Positions 1-9,557 are shown, counted from the first letter of the stretch. The stretch is 64,000 nt of DNA from Pseudohoeflea suaedae (GCF_004354915.1 NZ_SMSI01000001.1:1984001-2048000), one strand, 5' to 3'. Notes: generated from the letters alone by a model not told the origin. Numbers and translations are program-made.

Positions 1-378
1 CGGCATGTTTCTCTCGAAACCGCCGGGGATGAAGATATTCAGAAGTTTCGCCGGCTGGTCCCCGTTGTTGCGGAAGTCATGGGTCATGCCGGCGGGAATT
101 CTCAGGAATGACCCGGGTGCAAAGGTGCGCCATGTCTCGCCTGTCAGGATCTCCGGTTCGCCCTGCAGCACGTAGAAGATCTCGTCGTTCGCGTCGTGAT
201 GATGCGCGCCCATGCCCGCCTGCCCGGGTTCGATGATCCACTCGGAAATCGAGTAGCCGCTTCCGGTTTCGTCCTCGTCCGCCTTGAAGACGGCCGAGAG
301 CCTGCCCATCGCATAGTGGCGCCCGCCACCGGGCTGCAGACAGATCAGGTCTCCGTTCTTTGCGATCGTGTTCGGCAT
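1..378 (-). CDS. Cupin-domain protein (3' end outside window)
   Basis: Reading leftward from the ATG at 376-378, 126 codons stay open to the window edge, so the C-terminus is missing. The protein begins MPNTIAKNGD. It has cupin motif 1 at residues 56-73 (Gly, a His-His-His cluster, then Glu in HHHDANDEIFYVLQG) and motif 2 at 95-107 (PAGMTHDFRNNGD), which is the metal-binding small beta-barrel fold. An AGGAG ribosome site lies 7 bases before the start and fixes it. Overlapping longer frames do not encode the cupin motifs. The substrate cannot be told; such stand-alone cupins are sugar or aromatic dioxygenases, isomerases or sensors. The motifs make the fold assignment solid. Confidence 0.8.
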   Translation of the reverse strand, partial: MPNTIAKNGDLICLQPGGGRHYAMGRLSAVFKADEDETGSGYSISEWIIEPGQAGMGAHHHDANDEIFYVLQGEPEILTGETWRTFAPGSFLRIPAGMTHDFRNNGDQPAKLLNIFIPGGFERNMP

Positions 379-472
379 CGGTTTTCTCCTGAAGGTGCGG
401 CGAGGCTGTCACATGGCTGACATGTGAGCTTTGGTATTTTTGGTGACCACATCAACGCGCGGTCACATTGTC

Positions 473-1303
473 ATGCGATTCGAACATCTTTCCTACGCCA
501 ACTCCGCCCAGCCGCGTCTGACGCAATGGGTCATCCGGTCGATCGAGAACCTGTCCGGTCGTGATCACTATGCCGAACTCTATGATGTCTGGCGACGGGA
601 GATCGCGCCGACGCGCGATCGAATCTTCGGCCGGATGCTCGAACTGATCGATGTTCGTTTCGACCTGCGCGGCAACTGGCCGGTCGCCGACCTGCCGGAA
701 GGTCCGCTCGTCATCATTGCCAACCACCCCTTCGGGATCGGCGACGGAATCGCCGTTCTGTCTCTGGCCGAATCGCTCGGTCGACCGTTCCGCGTGCTCA
801 TGCACAACGACCTGATGCGGGTGCCGGAAATGGCTGACTACGCGCTTCCGGTCAGTTTTGACGAGAACCGCGAGGCCATGGAAGTGAACATGCGCACGCG
901 CAAGGAGGCCATGCGGCTTCTGGCGGAAGGCGTGACCATCGTGATTTTCCCGGCGGGCGGGGTGGCGACCGCGCCGAAGGGTTTTGGCCAGGCCGAGGAC
1001 CTGCCCTGGAAAATGTTTCCCGCTCGCCTTGTCCAGGCGGCCCGCGCCCATGTGCTGCCCGTTCATTTTCACGGCCAGAACGGCAGGCTGTTTCATCTCG
1101 CCTCGCGGGTGTCGATGACCCTGCGCACCTCGCTTCTGATCCGCGAGTTTCGGCGCTTGAGCGGCACCAGGATCATCGCCGACGTGGGTGAGGTGATGCG
1201 CGCCGAGGATCTGGCCGGGATTTCGGACAGGAAGGCACTGCTTGCCGAACTCCAGCAGGCGGTATTCAAGCGTGCGATGCCGGAAATACGGCTCGCCGGC
1301 TGA
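473..1303 (+). CDS. Lysophospholipid acyltransferase-family protein (PlsC-like)
   Basis: A 276-residue protein of the glycerolipid acyltransferase superfamily. The acyl-acceptor motif is NHPFGIGDG at residues 84-92, an NHP...D variant with five residues between His and Asp, as in the hemolysin/OlsA-like branch rather than the HX4D of PlsC itself. A second conserved block, FPAGG, is at 159-163. It probably transfers an acyl chain to a lyso-lipid or ornithine-lipid precursor at the inner membrane. I start at the ATG at 473; a TTG at 431 in frame would add 14 residues and neither has a strong ribosome site. It is monocistronic between a divergent cupin gene and a convergent secreted-protein gene. 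Confidence 0.75.
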   Translation: MRFEHLSYANSAQPRLTQWVIRSIENLSGRDHYAELYDVWRREIAPTRDRIFGRMLELIDVRFDLRGNWPVADLPEGPLVIIANHPFGIGDGIAVLSLAESLGRPFRVLMHNDLMRVPEMADYALPVSFDENREAMEVNMRTRKEAMRLLAEGVTIVIFPAGGVATAPKGFGQAEDLPWKMFPARLVQAARAHVLPVHFHGQNGRLFHLASRVSMTLRTSLLIREFRRLSGTRIIADVGEVMRAEDLAGISDRKALLAELQQAVFKRAMPEIRLAG

Positions 1304-1306
1304 GCC

Positions 1307-2266
1307 TTATTTCAGCAGAACCTCGACATCGGCATTATGTCCGGCGACCACGTCGAAATCGCGTGAATAGGTCTGGTTCTTGTTTCGCGCGATTGCCGTG
1401 TACTGGCCTTCCGCCAGGACGATCCGCGGGAAGGCGCCCACGGTCTCGGAGACCACGTCGCCACCGGATGTCAGGATCGACCACGCCGTATCGGCAATGG
1501 CCTCGCCGCCTTCTTCCGATACGAGTTTCAGCGTCAGTTCCGCGGCCCGGTGCTGGATGACGGCCTCGGTCAGCTTGCCGGTCTCCACGCGGATGTCGGA
1601 GCGGATGACGGCGTTGTTGTCGCCGTAGTCCGAGACGATATGATAGGTCCCGGCATTCAGCCGCACGATCGTGTTCGGCTTGACGTCGTCGAGCACCAGT
1701 TGCTGCTCGAAATCCGGGCTTTCACCGTTGGCCTGATAGATCTTGAAGCTCAGTTCCGAGGGGACGATGCGCACGCCGTTTCCGGAGACGGCGTTGAGCA
1801 CGAGGCCCCCGGCATTGAGAACCAGCCGCTGCTTCTCCACCGGGCCTGTGCGCGGGATCGAAAGCTTCTTGGTCACGCCGGCGCGGCCGAAGGAAACGTG
1901 GATGAAATAGTCGCCCGGGGACAGATCGAAGGACGTCGAGCCGCCTTCCGAAGACGCGAGCAGCGGCAGCTTCCCGTCGGTTCCCGGAATCGGCTGAAAG
2001 ACACGCCAGGTCAGTCCCTGCTGTACAGGCTCGCCGTCCTCGCCGAGAACCGCTTCCATCACGACGCTGCGCGTACTCAGTCCCGTCTCGGGTCCGGGCG
2101 ACGTCGGAGCGAAATTGTTGAGGTTGGGAAGGTGCAGATCGTCATCCGGGTTCGAGGCGAAACCCTGAACGCCTTGCGCGAGAGCCGAACCCGTCATGGC
2201 CGTCAGAACCACCATTGCCGCAAGGCTGGATGCCGGCTGGCGGCAGAGGATGCGAAACGGACTCAT
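1307..2266 (-). CDS. Conserved secreted protein of unknown function
   Basis: About 319 residues. The N-terminus MSPFRILCRQ is followed by a hydrophobic stretch ending in ALAQG, a typical Sec signal peptide, so the protein is periplasmic or surface-exposed. The rest alternates short beta-rich segments (for example SPGDYFIHVSFGRAGVTKKL, NAGTYHIVSDYGDNNAVIRS and LAEGQYTAIARNKNQTYSRD) that look like three or four repeated carboxypeptidase-regulatory or PEGA-type beta-sandwich units. No catalytic motif is visible. An in-frame ATG at 2290 would add eight residues before the signal peptide. Function unknown. Confidence 0.7.
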   Translation of the reverse strand: MSPFRILCRQPASSLAAMVVLTAMTGSALAQGVQGFASNPDDDLHLPNLNNFAPTSPGPETGLSTRSVVMEAVLGEDGEPVQQGLTWRVFQPIPGTDGKLPLLASSEGGSTSFDLSPGDYFIHVSFGRAGVTKKLSIPRTGPVEKQRLVLNAGGLVLNAVSGNGVRIVPSELSFKIYQANGESPDFEQQLVLDDVKPNTIVRLNAGTYHIVSDYGDNNAVIRSDIRVETGKLTEAVIQHRAAELTLKLVSEEGGEAIADTAWSILTSGGDVVSETVGAFPRIVLAEGQYTAIARNKNQTYSRDFDVVAGHNADVEVLLK

Positions 2267-2402
2267 ATGCGGTTGACTTCCAATCTTCATACCGTCACTT
2301 CAAAGCACGATCGTTATGGCGATTTCAAGACTTTACCCCGGTCAGACGCGGGATCGTCCGCCACATATCCAGATACGCCTCGAAGTCAGGGAAGTGAAGA
2401 CC

Positions 2403-2993
2403 ATGACCGCCAACACAGCACTCAAGTCCTATCTCGAAGTCCGCCGTTCCATTCCCTCTTTCCAGATGGGAGAGCCCGGTCCGTCGACCGAGGAAATCAT
2501 CGAGATGCTGACGCTTGCGCGCCGGGTTCCCGATCACGGCAAGCTGGCCCCCTGGCGCTTCATCGTCTATCGCGGTGAAGAGCGCGAACGGGTGTCGCGC
2601 GAACTCTCCGAGGTCGCGATCGCCAACAAGCCGGACATCTCGGACGAAATGCGCAAGGTCGAGGAAACCCGGTTCACGCGCGCGCCGCTGGTGATCGGTG
2701 TCGTGTCCACCGCCGCGCCGCACGTCAAGATCCCGGTCTGGGAACAGCAGTTGAGCGCGGGTGCCGTCTGTCTCAACCTCATCATGGCAGCCAATGCGAT
2801 AGGCTATTCGTCGAACTGGATCACCGAGTGGTATGCCTTCGACAAGGCGGTCTATCCGATCCTCGGGGTGAAGGAGGAAGAGCAGGTCGCCGGCTTCATC
2901 CATATCGGCACCGCGCAGGTGCCGCCGACGGAGCGCGCGCGTCCGGAACTCGCCGACATCGTAACCTTTTCGGGCGAAACCGATGTTCTATAA
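2403..2993 (+). CDS. Nitroreductase-family flavoprotein
   Basis: A 196-residue protein with the FMN nitroreductase fold: the opening RRSIPSF and, further on, [24 protein letters not shown] match the RRS and AAxxxGLGS/W regions of the YdjA branch, single-domain FMN enzymes using NAD(P)H. The start at 2403 follows AGGGAAGTGAAGACC; in-frame starts upstream add residues that do not resemble the family. The stop overlaps the next gene by 11 bases, so the two are translationally coupled. The physiological substrate is unknown. Confidence 0.85.
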   Translation: MTANTALKSYLEVRRSIPSFQMGEPGPSTEEIIEMLTLARRVPDHGKLAPWRFIVYRGEERERVSRELSEVAIANKPDISDEMRKVEETRFTRAPLVIGVVSTAAPHVKIPVWEQQLSAGAVCLNLIMAANAIGYSSNWITEWYAFDKAVYPILGVKEEEQVAGFIHIGTAQVPPTERARPELADIVTFSGETDVL

Positions 2994-3600
2994 GGCCGGC
3001 GAACCGCACGGGCTGCCGCACGATCCCTTCAAGGCGCTCGTCGCGCCCCGGCCGATCGGCTGGATCGGCACGCGAGGGTCCGACGGATCGGTGAACCTTG
3101 CGCCGTATTCCTACTTCAATGCCGTCTCCGCCAAGCCTCCCATGGTGATGTTCTCGTCGTTCGGGCGGAAGGACACGTTGCGCAATTGCGAAGAGACCGG
3201 CGTCTTCACCGCCAGCCTCGTATCCCGCGATCTGACCGAGGCGATGAACAGGACGGCAGTGGACGCGCCCTATGGCGAGAGCGAATTCGTCTATGCGGGC
3301 CTCGAAATGGCCGAGGCCGAACTGGTCGATGCGCCCTATGTCGCGAAGGCCTGGGCAGCGCTCGAATGCCGGGTCACCGAAATCATGCGCCCCAGGGGGC
3401 TGGACGGGGAGGCGGCGAGCAACTGGCTGGTCTTCGGGCAGGTGCTTGGCGTTCGAATTCGCGACGATGTTCTCAAGGACGGCATGGTCGACATGTCGGT
3501 CGCCAATCCGGTGGGGCGCCTCGGCTATATGGACTATACGGATTCAGCGGACCTGTTCCAGATGTTCCGTCCCCGCTGGGCCGACGCTGAAAAGTCCTAG
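2983..3600 (+). CDS. Flavin reductase-like domain protein
   Basis: A 205-residue protein of the FMN-binding split-barrel flavin reductase family (DIM6/NTAB). Diagnostic are the N-terminal [16 protein letters not shown] (residues 21-36), [17 protein letters not shown] and the [18 protein letters not shown] block that binds the flavin phosphate. These proteins reduce or bind FMN for partner oxygenases or nitroreductases. Its start lies inside the preceding nitroreductase gene, which suggests that the two flavoproteins work as a pair. Confidence 0.85.
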   Translation: MFYKAGEPHGLPHDPFKALVAPRPIGWIGTRGSDGSVNLAPYSYFNAVSAKPPMVMFSSFGRKDTLRNCEETGVFTASLVSRDLTEAMNRTAVDAPYGESEFVYAGLEMAEAELVDAPYVAKAWAALECRVTEIMRPRGLDGEAASNWLVFGQVLGVRIRDDVLKDGMVDMSVANPVGRLGYMDYTDSADLFQMFRPRWADAEKS

Positions 3601-4490
3601 AGCGACGTCGGGTCGAGCCCCGCGCGACGCACGATCCGTTCGGCCTGACGAAGGTGTGGCCGGTCTATCATCTTTCCGTCGAGTGAGAGCACGCCCGCAT
3701 CGCGTCCGGCATCCGCGAAAAGCTGGATGATGGTCTTGGCGCGCTCCACATCGCCCGGCGGCGGTGTGAAGGCGGCGTTGATGATGGGCACCTGGGCCGG
3801 ATGGATCGCCATCTTGCCGGAAAATCCGTCGCGGACGGCGGCTGCGCATTCCCTCGCGAGACCGGCCTCATCCTTGTAGTCCGTAAACACCGTGTCGATG
3901 GCTTCCACGCCAGCGTCGGCCGCGGTCAGCAGTGTCAGCGAGCGGGCCAGCCGGAACACTTCGGTATAGGAACCGGCTTCGTCCCGGTTGGAGCTTGCGC
4001 CTATTGCGGCTGCCAGATCCTCGCCGCCCCAGGCGAGCGCCTCCAGCCGTCCCGTCTTTCCCGAAAAGGTCGCGGCATTGAGCAGCCCCCCGGCCGTCTC
4101 GGTCATTAGGGCATGAAGCCTGATCGAGCCGTCCTCGATATCGCTTTCCGCTTCCAGAACCGCGATACGCGCTGAGATATCCTGCAGCTCCGCGCCATTG
4201 CCGGCCTTCGGCAGAAGGATGGCGCTCGGTTTGAGAGGCACGACGATTTTAAGGTCGTCATCGGTCAATCCGGTATCGAGCGCGTTGACGCGCACGATCA
4301 GGCGCGGACATGTCCCGGCGGGCTGAAGGGAGCGGAAAAACGCCGCGAGCATGGAGCGGGCCTCTGCCTTGCGGGCGGCTGAGACGGAATCCTCGAGGTC
4401 GAGAATCACCGCATCCGCCTCCGAGGCGGATACCTTGGCGAGCTTCTTTTCCGAATCTGCCGGTACGAAGAGGAGAGAACGCAACATCAT
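3597..4490 (-). CDS. CitE-like CoA ester lyase (HpcH/HpaI family)
   Basis: A 297-residue protein. LRSLLFVPADSEKKLAK at the N-terminus, DAVILDLEDSV (substrate/Mg site) near residue 27, a conserved Arg in RLIVRVNAL, and the C-terminal GFSGKMAIHPAQVPIIN are hallmarks of the citrate lyase beta/malyl-CoA lyase family, TIM barrels acting on beta-hydroxyacyl-CoA esters. Stand-alone members cleave malyl-CoA or citramalyl-CoA or hydrolyse malyl-CoA. The start overlaps the stop of the upstream MaoC gene by 4 bases (ATGA), so hydration and C-C cleavage or thioester hydrolysis of one acyl-CoA are probably coupled. The exact substrate is not determinable. Confidence 0.85.
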   Translation of the reverse strand: MMLRSLLFVPADSEKKLAKVSASEADAVILDLEDSVSAARKAEARSMLAAFFRSLQPAGTCPRLIVRVNALDTGLTDDDLKIVVPLKPSAILLPKAGNGAELQDISARIAVLEAESDIEDGSIRLHALMTETAGGLLNAATFSGKTGRLEALAWGGEDLAAAIGASSNRDEAGSYTEVFRLARSLTLLTAADAGVEAIDTVFTDYKDEAGLARECAAAVRDGFSGKMAIHPAQVPIINAAFTPPPGDVERAKTIIQLFADAGRDAGVLSLDGKMIDRPHLRQAERIVRRAGLDPTSL

Positions 4491-4939
4491 GCAGGCCGCT
4501 TCTTCATCATCGCCTGGCGGATGCAGCGCGCCACCAGAACCTCGTCCTGATTATAGGCCAGATGCTCGAACTCGACGATGCCGCGATCGGGCCTGGAGCG
4601 CGATTCCCGCATCGACACCACCTTCGTGGTCACATGCACCGTATCGCCGTGAAACAGCGGGTGGGGGAAGGTGACGTCGGTCATCCCGAGATTGGCCACG
4701 GTGGTGCCCAGCGTCGTTTCGCCGACGGAAATCCCGATCATCAGTCCGAGCGTGAAGATCGAGTTGACCAGCGGCTTGCCCCATTCGGTCCTGGAGGCGA
4801 AATCGAAGTCGATATGCAATGGCTGCGGGTTCAACGTCATGTTGGAAAACAGCATGTTGTCGGCTTCGGTGATCGTCCGGCGCAGTTCGTGCCGAAACTC
4901 GCGGCCCGGTGAAAAATCTTCGAAATAGAGCCCCGGCAT
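4487..4939 (-). CDS. MaoC-family acyl-CoA dehydratase/hydratase
   Basis: A 150-residue single hot-dog domain. The hydratase motif is in EADNMLFSNMTLNPQPLHIDFDFA (residues about 22-45), with the Asp and His that activate water, and a conserved FHGDTVHVTTKV strand follows. It should add water to or remove it from an enoyl-CoA. The start at 4939 is set by GGAGG six bases upstream; a longer frame to 5026 lacks homology. It is the first gene of a two-gene unit with the CitE-like lyase. At 150 residues it is much shorter than the roughly 340-residue mesaconyl-CoA hydratases. Confidence 0.85.
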   Translation of the reverse strand: MPGLYFEDFSPGREFRHELRRTITEADNMLFSNMTLNPQPLHIDFDFASRTEWGKPLVNSIFTLGLMIGISVGETTLGTTVANLGMTDVTFPHPLFHGDTVHVTTKVVSMRESRSRPDRGIVEFEHLAYNQDEVLVARCIRQAMMKKRPA

Positions 4940-5109
4940 GAATTCCTCCCATGGCTTTTGTCGCCATTGTGCCGCTTTCAGCAGCGCTCGCAAGCGCCCG
5001 CGTTCACTGCGCCGACGCTTATGCAAGTCCTAATGAACATGGTGAAGGGATCGTAAACCTTTTGGCTGTAGAAATTTGGCATTGGGTATCGAGTGAACGG
5101 GTTCGACTT

Positions 5110-6249
5110 ATGTTTATACAGTCTTTTCTCAAGTGGTCCGAAACCGCCAAGGTGGCCGAGAGGGCACAGGCCGCGGCCGCACTCGGAAAAGCTTATGTGC
5201 AAGGCACCATGGCCGAAGAGGAACGCCGTTCGGCCGAAGCCGCCATGGCGATGCTGATGGACGATGCATCTCCCAAGGTCCGGATCGCTCTGTCCGAAGT
5301 GCTTTGCCGCTCTACTCGCCCGCCGCGCTCGATCATTCTGGCCCTTGCCAACGACCAGATCGAGGTCGCGGGTCATGTCATTGCCTTGTCGCCGGTCCTC
5401 AACGACAGCGATCTCGTCGACATCGTCGCCACCGGGCGCGCCACCCTGCAGCAACTGACGGCCCATCGCCGCCCGCTCGGCGTCGCCGTATGCGCGGCCA
5501 TTGCCGAGGTCGGTGGGGAACGGGCCATCATGGACATGCTGGACAATGAGAGCGCCGGCGTTGCCTCGATCTCGCTCAAGCGGCTTGCCGAGCGCTTCGG
5601 CGATCATCCGGAAATCCGCTCCCGTCTTCTCGATCGCAACGATCTGCCCTGCGCCGTACGCCAGAGCCTGGTCGAAAGGCTGGGCGCGGCACTTGCCGTA
5701 TTCGATCTCGCCCAGTCCACGATCGGTGGCGAACGTCTGCGGAAGGTGACGGAAGAGGCCTGCCGCGACGTCACTCTGAAACTGGCCGAAACCGTTCCTG
5801 CCAACGAGATGCCCGCTCTGGTCGAGCATCTGCGCATGTCGGGCAAGCTGTCGCCCGCCTTCCTCATGCACGCATTGTGCTCGGGTAACGTCGATTTCTT
5901 CGCCGCGGCCATGGTTTCGCTCTCCGGCATCGGTGATGCCAGGGTCCGCGGACTTCTGGTCGAGGGACGGGAAGTTGCGATACGCGCACTCTATCGAGAG
6001 GCGGGCCTGCAGCCCAATCTCGTCGGCCCGTTCCTGTCGGCCACGCTGATGTGGCGCCAGGCGTCGAAATCGGAAAAGGGTGTGGAAGCCGCGGAAATCG
6101 CCGAGCGCCTGATCCTCGCCCATGCGTCCGATGCCGAGAACGATCCGGATATCGGCGATCTGCTGCGCATCGTCGAACAGATGCATGTGGCATGGCAGCG
6201 CCAGGCCAGCCGCGCCCGCGCCATGCGTCTGATTGCCCAGGCCGCCTGA
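5110..6249 (+). CDS. DUF2336 domain protein
   Basis: A 379-residue, mostly helical protein. From residue about 15 it has HEAT-like repeats (AEEERRSAEAAMAMLMDDAS, KVRIALSEVLCRSTRPPRSI, DNESAGVASISLKRLAERFG) typical of DUF2336 proteins, common in Alphaproteobacteria and of unknown role. No signal peptide or membrane segment is seen. I start at the ATG at 5110; the in-frame ATG at 4951 would add 53 residues with no family resemblance. The gene is alone between the divergent MaoC unit and the convergent parE. Confidence 0.8.
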   Translation: MFIQSFLKWSETAKVAERAQAAAALGKAYVQGTMAEEERRSAEAAMAMLMDDASPKVRIALSEVLCRSTRPPRSIILALANDQIEVAGHVIALSPVLNDSDLVDIVATGRATLQQLTAHRRPLGVAVCAAIAEVGGERAIMDMLDNESAGVASISLKRLAERFGDHPEIRSRLLDRNDLPCAVRQSLVERLGAALAVFDLAQSTIGGERLRKVTEEACRDVTLKLAETVPANEMPALVEHLRMSGKLSPAFLMHALCSGNVDFFAAAMVSLSGIGDARVRGLLVEGREVAIRALYREAGLQPNLVGPFLSATLMWRQASKSEKGVEAAEIAERLILAHASDAENDPDIGDLLRIVEQMHVAWQRQASRARAMRLIAQAA

Positions 6250-6266
6250 ACGGCCCGGGGCGTCGC

Positions 6267-6285
6267 ATCAGCTATCGCAGCTGAT
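6267..6285. terminator. Hairpin between convergent genes
   Basis: ATCAGCT, five-base loop, AGCTGAT form a 7-bp perfect stem between the DUF2336 stop and the parE stop. There is no T-run, so it may only weakly terminate or protect the two 3' ends. Confidence 0.35.
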
Positions 6286-8378
6286 CAGATATCGAGATTG
6301 TCGGCGAAAGCCGCGTGCTCCTGAATGAAGCGGAAGCGTGCTTCCGCCTTCGTGCCCATCAAGTTGTCGACGGCATCCTTTGTCGACTGCGGATCGGTAT
6401 TGTCGATCGCAACCTTGAGAAGCGTGCGCTTCTTCGGATCCATCGTGGTTTCCTTGAGCTGCGCAGGCAGCATCTCACCCAGACCTTTGAAGCGGCCGAT
6501 ATCGACCTTGCCGCGCCCCTTGAATTCCGTCTCCATCAGTTCGGCACGGTGCGCATCGTCACGCGCATAGAGCGTCTTCGAGCCCTGCGTGATGCGGTAA
6601 AGCGGCGGAACGGCGAGATAGAGATGGCCGTTGCGGACCATCTCCGTCATTTCCTGATAGAAGAAGGTAATCAGCAGCGAGGCGATATGGGCGCCATCGA
6701 CGTCGGCATCGGTCATGATGATCACGCGTTCATAGCGCAGATCCTCATCGCGATATTTCGATCGCGTGCCGCATCCGAGCGCCTGAATGAGATCGGCGAG
6801 CTGCTGGTTGGCCGACAGCTTTTCGCGACCCGCGCTGGCGACGTTCAGAATCTTGCCGCGTAGCGGAAGGATGGCCTGATTGGCGCGGTTGCGCGCCTGC
6901 TTTGCCGAGCCGCCGGCGGAATCGCCCTCGACGATGAAGAGCTCCGCTCCCTCGGCCGTGGTCTGGCTGCAATCTGACAATTTGCCGGGCAGGCGCAATT
7001 TGCGTACCGCGGTCTTGCGGTTAACTTCCTTTTCCTTGCGGCGGCGATTGCGCTCCTCGGCCCGCTCGATCACCCATTCGAGCAGCTTGTCCGCTTCGGC
7101 GGGGCTGTCGGTGAGGAAGTGGTCGAAGGGATCGCGCAGCGCGTTTTCGACGATGCGCTGCGCCTCGACGGTGGCGAGCTTGTCCTTGGTCTGGCCGACG
7201 AATTCCGGCTCGCGGATAAAGACCGAGAGCATGCCCATGGCCGAGATCATCACGTCATCGGTGGTGATCTGCGCAGCCCGCTTGTTGCCGGTCAGTTCGC
7301 CATAGGTCTTCAGACCCTTGGTGAGCGCGATGCGAAGGCCTGCCTCGTGGGTTCCGCCTTCGGGCGTCGGGATGGTGTTACAGTAAGACGAGATCGAGGA
7401 GTCGCCGCCATACCAGGCCACCGCCCACTCGAGCGAGCCGTGCCCGCCGGTCTTGGCCGTCTTGCCGGCGAAGATTTCGCGGGTGACGCGATGATCCTTG
7501 CCAAGTGAGCTCTCGAGATAGTCCTTGAGGCCGCCGGGGAAGTGGAACACGGCCTTGTCGGGCGTCTCCGTGCCTTCCACCAGTTCCGCCGCACAGGACC
7601 AGCGGATTTCCACTCCGCCGAACAGATAGGCCTTCGAGCGGGCCATGCGGTAGAGCCGTCCCGGATCGAACCTCGCACCGGCGCCGAAGATCTGGGCGTC
7701 AGGATGGAAGCGCATCTTCGTGCCGCGACGGTTGTGGACTTCGCCCACTTCCTCGAGCGGCCCCTGAGGGAGCCCGCGTGAAAAGACCTGGCGGTAGAGA
7801 CGCCGGTTGCGCGCCACTTCCACTTCCAGAACGTCGGAGAGCGCGTTGACCACGGAAATGCCCACGCCATGCAGGCCGCCGGAGGTCTCGTAGACCTTGG
7901 AATCGAACTTGCCGCCGGCGTGAAGCACGGTGAGCACGACTTCGAGCGTCGATTTGTCCGGATATTTCGGGTGGTTTTCGACCGGGATGCCGCGGCCGTT
8001 GTCGGTGATCGTCAGATATCCTTCGGCATCGAGATCCACCTCAATGAAATTCGCATGGCCGGCGACCGCCTCGTCCATCGAGTTGTCGATGACTTCCGCG
8101 AACAGGTGGTGGAGTGCGCGTTCGTCGGTGCCGCCGATATACATGCCCGGACGACGACGGACCGGTTCCAGGCCTTCGAGAACCTCGATCGCGGACGCAT
8201 CGTAATCTGCGCCGGAACCCGCGGGCGGGGCAGGGGCTGGCGCAGGGGCCGGCGCTGCGGATGCGCGCGGCGCGATGGCGGGTTTGGGCGATTCTGCCTT
8301 GGGTGTCGCCGGTCGAGGCGCCTCGACTTTGGGCGCCTGATCGGGGATGGCGGAAAAGAGGTCGTTGGAATCGTCCAT
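6285..8378 (-). CDS. parE: DNA topoisomerase IV subunit B
   Basis: A 697-residue protein. The GHKL ATPase domain shows EVIDNSMDEA (95-104), DNGRGIPVENHP and GGLHGVGISVVNALS. The TOPRIM domain has EGDSAGGSAKQARNR near 481 and TDADVDGAH near 553; the C-terminal FKGLGEMLPAQL block is conserved. It decatenates chromosomes together with ParC, which is not in the window. The length and the lack of a GyrB-type insert fit ParE. Residues 13-57 form a Pro/Ala/Lys-rich, presumably disordered extension before the ATPase domain. The gene stands alone. Confidence 0.93.
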   Translation of the reverse strand: MDDSNDLFSAIPDQAPKVEAPRPATPKAESPKPAIAPRASAAPAPAPAPAPPAGSGADYDASAIEVLEGLEPVRRRPGMYIGGTDERALHHLFAEVIDNSMDEAVAGHANFIEVDLDAEGYLTITDNGRGIPVENHPKYPDKSTLEVVLTVLHAGGKFDSKVYETSGGLHGVGISVVNALSDVLEVEVARNRRLYRQVFSRGLPQGPLEEVGEVHNRRGTKMRFHPDAQIFGAGARFDPGRLYRMARSKAYLFGGVEIRWSCAAELVEGTETPDKAVFHFPGGLKDYLESSLGKDHRVTREIFAGKTAKTGGHGSLEWAVAWYGGDSSISSYCNTIPTPEGGTHEAGLRIALTKGLKTYGELTGNKRAAQITTDDVMISAMGMLSVFIREPEFVGQTKDKLATVEAQRIVENALRDPFDHFLTDSPAEADKLLEWVIERAEERNRRRKEKEVNRKTAVRKLRLPGKLSDCSQTTAEGAELFIVEGDSAGGSAKQARNRANQAILPLRGKILNVASAGREKLSANQQLADLIQALGCGTRSKYRDEDLRYERVIIMTDADVDGAHIASLLITFFYQEMTEMVRNGHLYLAVPPLYRITQGSKTLYARDDAHRAELMETEFKGRGKVDIGRFKGLGEMLPAQLKETTMDPKKRTLLKVAIDNTDPQSTKDAVDNLMGTKAEARFRFIQEHAAFADNLDI

Positions 8379-8497
8379 TTCAATTCATTCTCGTTCGAGC
8401 ATGCGTTAGGCTGAGCCCTGCGGCGAATCACACGGAGTGTGCCAGAATCAGCTCGTTCAAGCGATATAGTGGGCCGCCATTCGGCCTATTTAAGCGG

Positions 8498-9364
8498 GTG
8501 ATCCCCGCCTTCTTGCTTGTCGCCGGCATTTTTTCACCGGGCGCCGCAGCAGGATTTGAGCTTGAGAGCTTCAAAGACACCCTCTTCGCGCTTCCGCAGG
8601 CCCTGTCGGAATCTCCCGACCGGTCGTTCATCGTCGTCGACTACAGGGAAATGCGCGACATCAACGCCCGCGACCAGATACCCGAGCGTCGCGTCAAGCG
8701 CAATTATGTCGATCTGTCCGTCCGCAAAAAATCTGCCCTCAGCACTTTCGCGACCAAGGACGGGCGGATGGAAATCGGCATCGCCGGGATGTTCGGCGGC
8801 GCGCGTTTCGCGGTGATCTTCATCCATGGGCGCAACGGCGATCGGCGTCTCGGCATGGACGACTACCGGTTCGGCGGCAATTTCAACCGCATCAAGAACC
8901 TCGCGGTCCGGAATGACGGCGTCTATATCGCGCCCACGATCGCCGAATTCGGAACGGCCGGTGTGCGTGACGTCGATGCGCTGATCGCAGCCTTTCGACG
9001 TCAGAACCCCGGCGCGCCGGTCGTGCTCGCCTGCGGGTCCATGGGGTCGATCATCTGTCTCTCGCTCGCCCGGGATCCGGCTGCTGCCGGCAATCTGGCC
9101 GGCATGATCCTGCTTGGCGGGATGCCCGACCCGGAACTCGCGTCTTCGGCGCTCGTCGAGGCTGGCGTGCCGATCACCTTCGTTCACGGCAGCAATGACG
9201 GCGTCTACGACTGGAAAAGCCAGCGCGCCGTGTTCGACGCCATCAAGGATGGCCGGAAATCCTATCCGGCGACATTCATTCTTCTCAATACCGGTTCACA
9301 TGGTTCGCCGGTCCGGATGATCGACTGGCGCGAGACGCTGAACGGCATGTTCGCACGCTACTGA
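8498..9364 (+). CDS. Secreted alpha/beta-hydrolase-fold protein
   Basis: About 288 residues from a GTG at 8498. The N-terminus (IPAFLLVAGIFSPGAAAG) is a signal peptide. The fold is read from FAVIFIHGRNGD (oxyanion strand), VVLACGSMGSIICL (nucleophile elbow, here C-G-S-M-G instead of G-x-S-x-G), ITFVHGSNDGVYDW (acid) and NTGSHGSP (His). The triad Ser/Asp/His can thus be placed. Substrate unknown. The start is uncertain because the frame is open far upstream and no ATG lies near the signal peptide. Confidence 0.7.
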   Translation: MIPAFLLVAGIFSPGAAAGFELESFKDTLFALPQALSESPDRSFIVVDYREMRDINARDQIPERRVKRNYVDLSVRKKSALSTFATKDGRMEIGIAGMFGGARFAVIFIHGRNGDRRLGMDDYRFGGNFNRIKNLAVRNDGVYIAPTIAEFGTAGVRDVDALIAAFRRQNPGAPVVLACGSMGSIICLSLARDPAAAGNLAGMILLGGMPDPELASSALVEAGVPITFVHGSNDGVYDWKSQRAVFDAIKDGRKSYPATFILLNTGSHGSPVRMIDWRETLNGMFARY

Positions 9365-9557
9365 CCGATCGTCCCATCCCGCCGGACCTGCGTTCTTGCC
9401 GGTGATATTTTATATTTCAGCGATATTTCATAAGCGCGGAAATATTGTCGGGCTCTTAACCATAGCCCTGAAAAGCCTCGGAATCTTCCCCTCTGTTTGC
9501 GAATTTGAAGCCAGTCCCGGTGCCTTCTGTACGTCGAAGGCGAAACTGGGGATCGAC

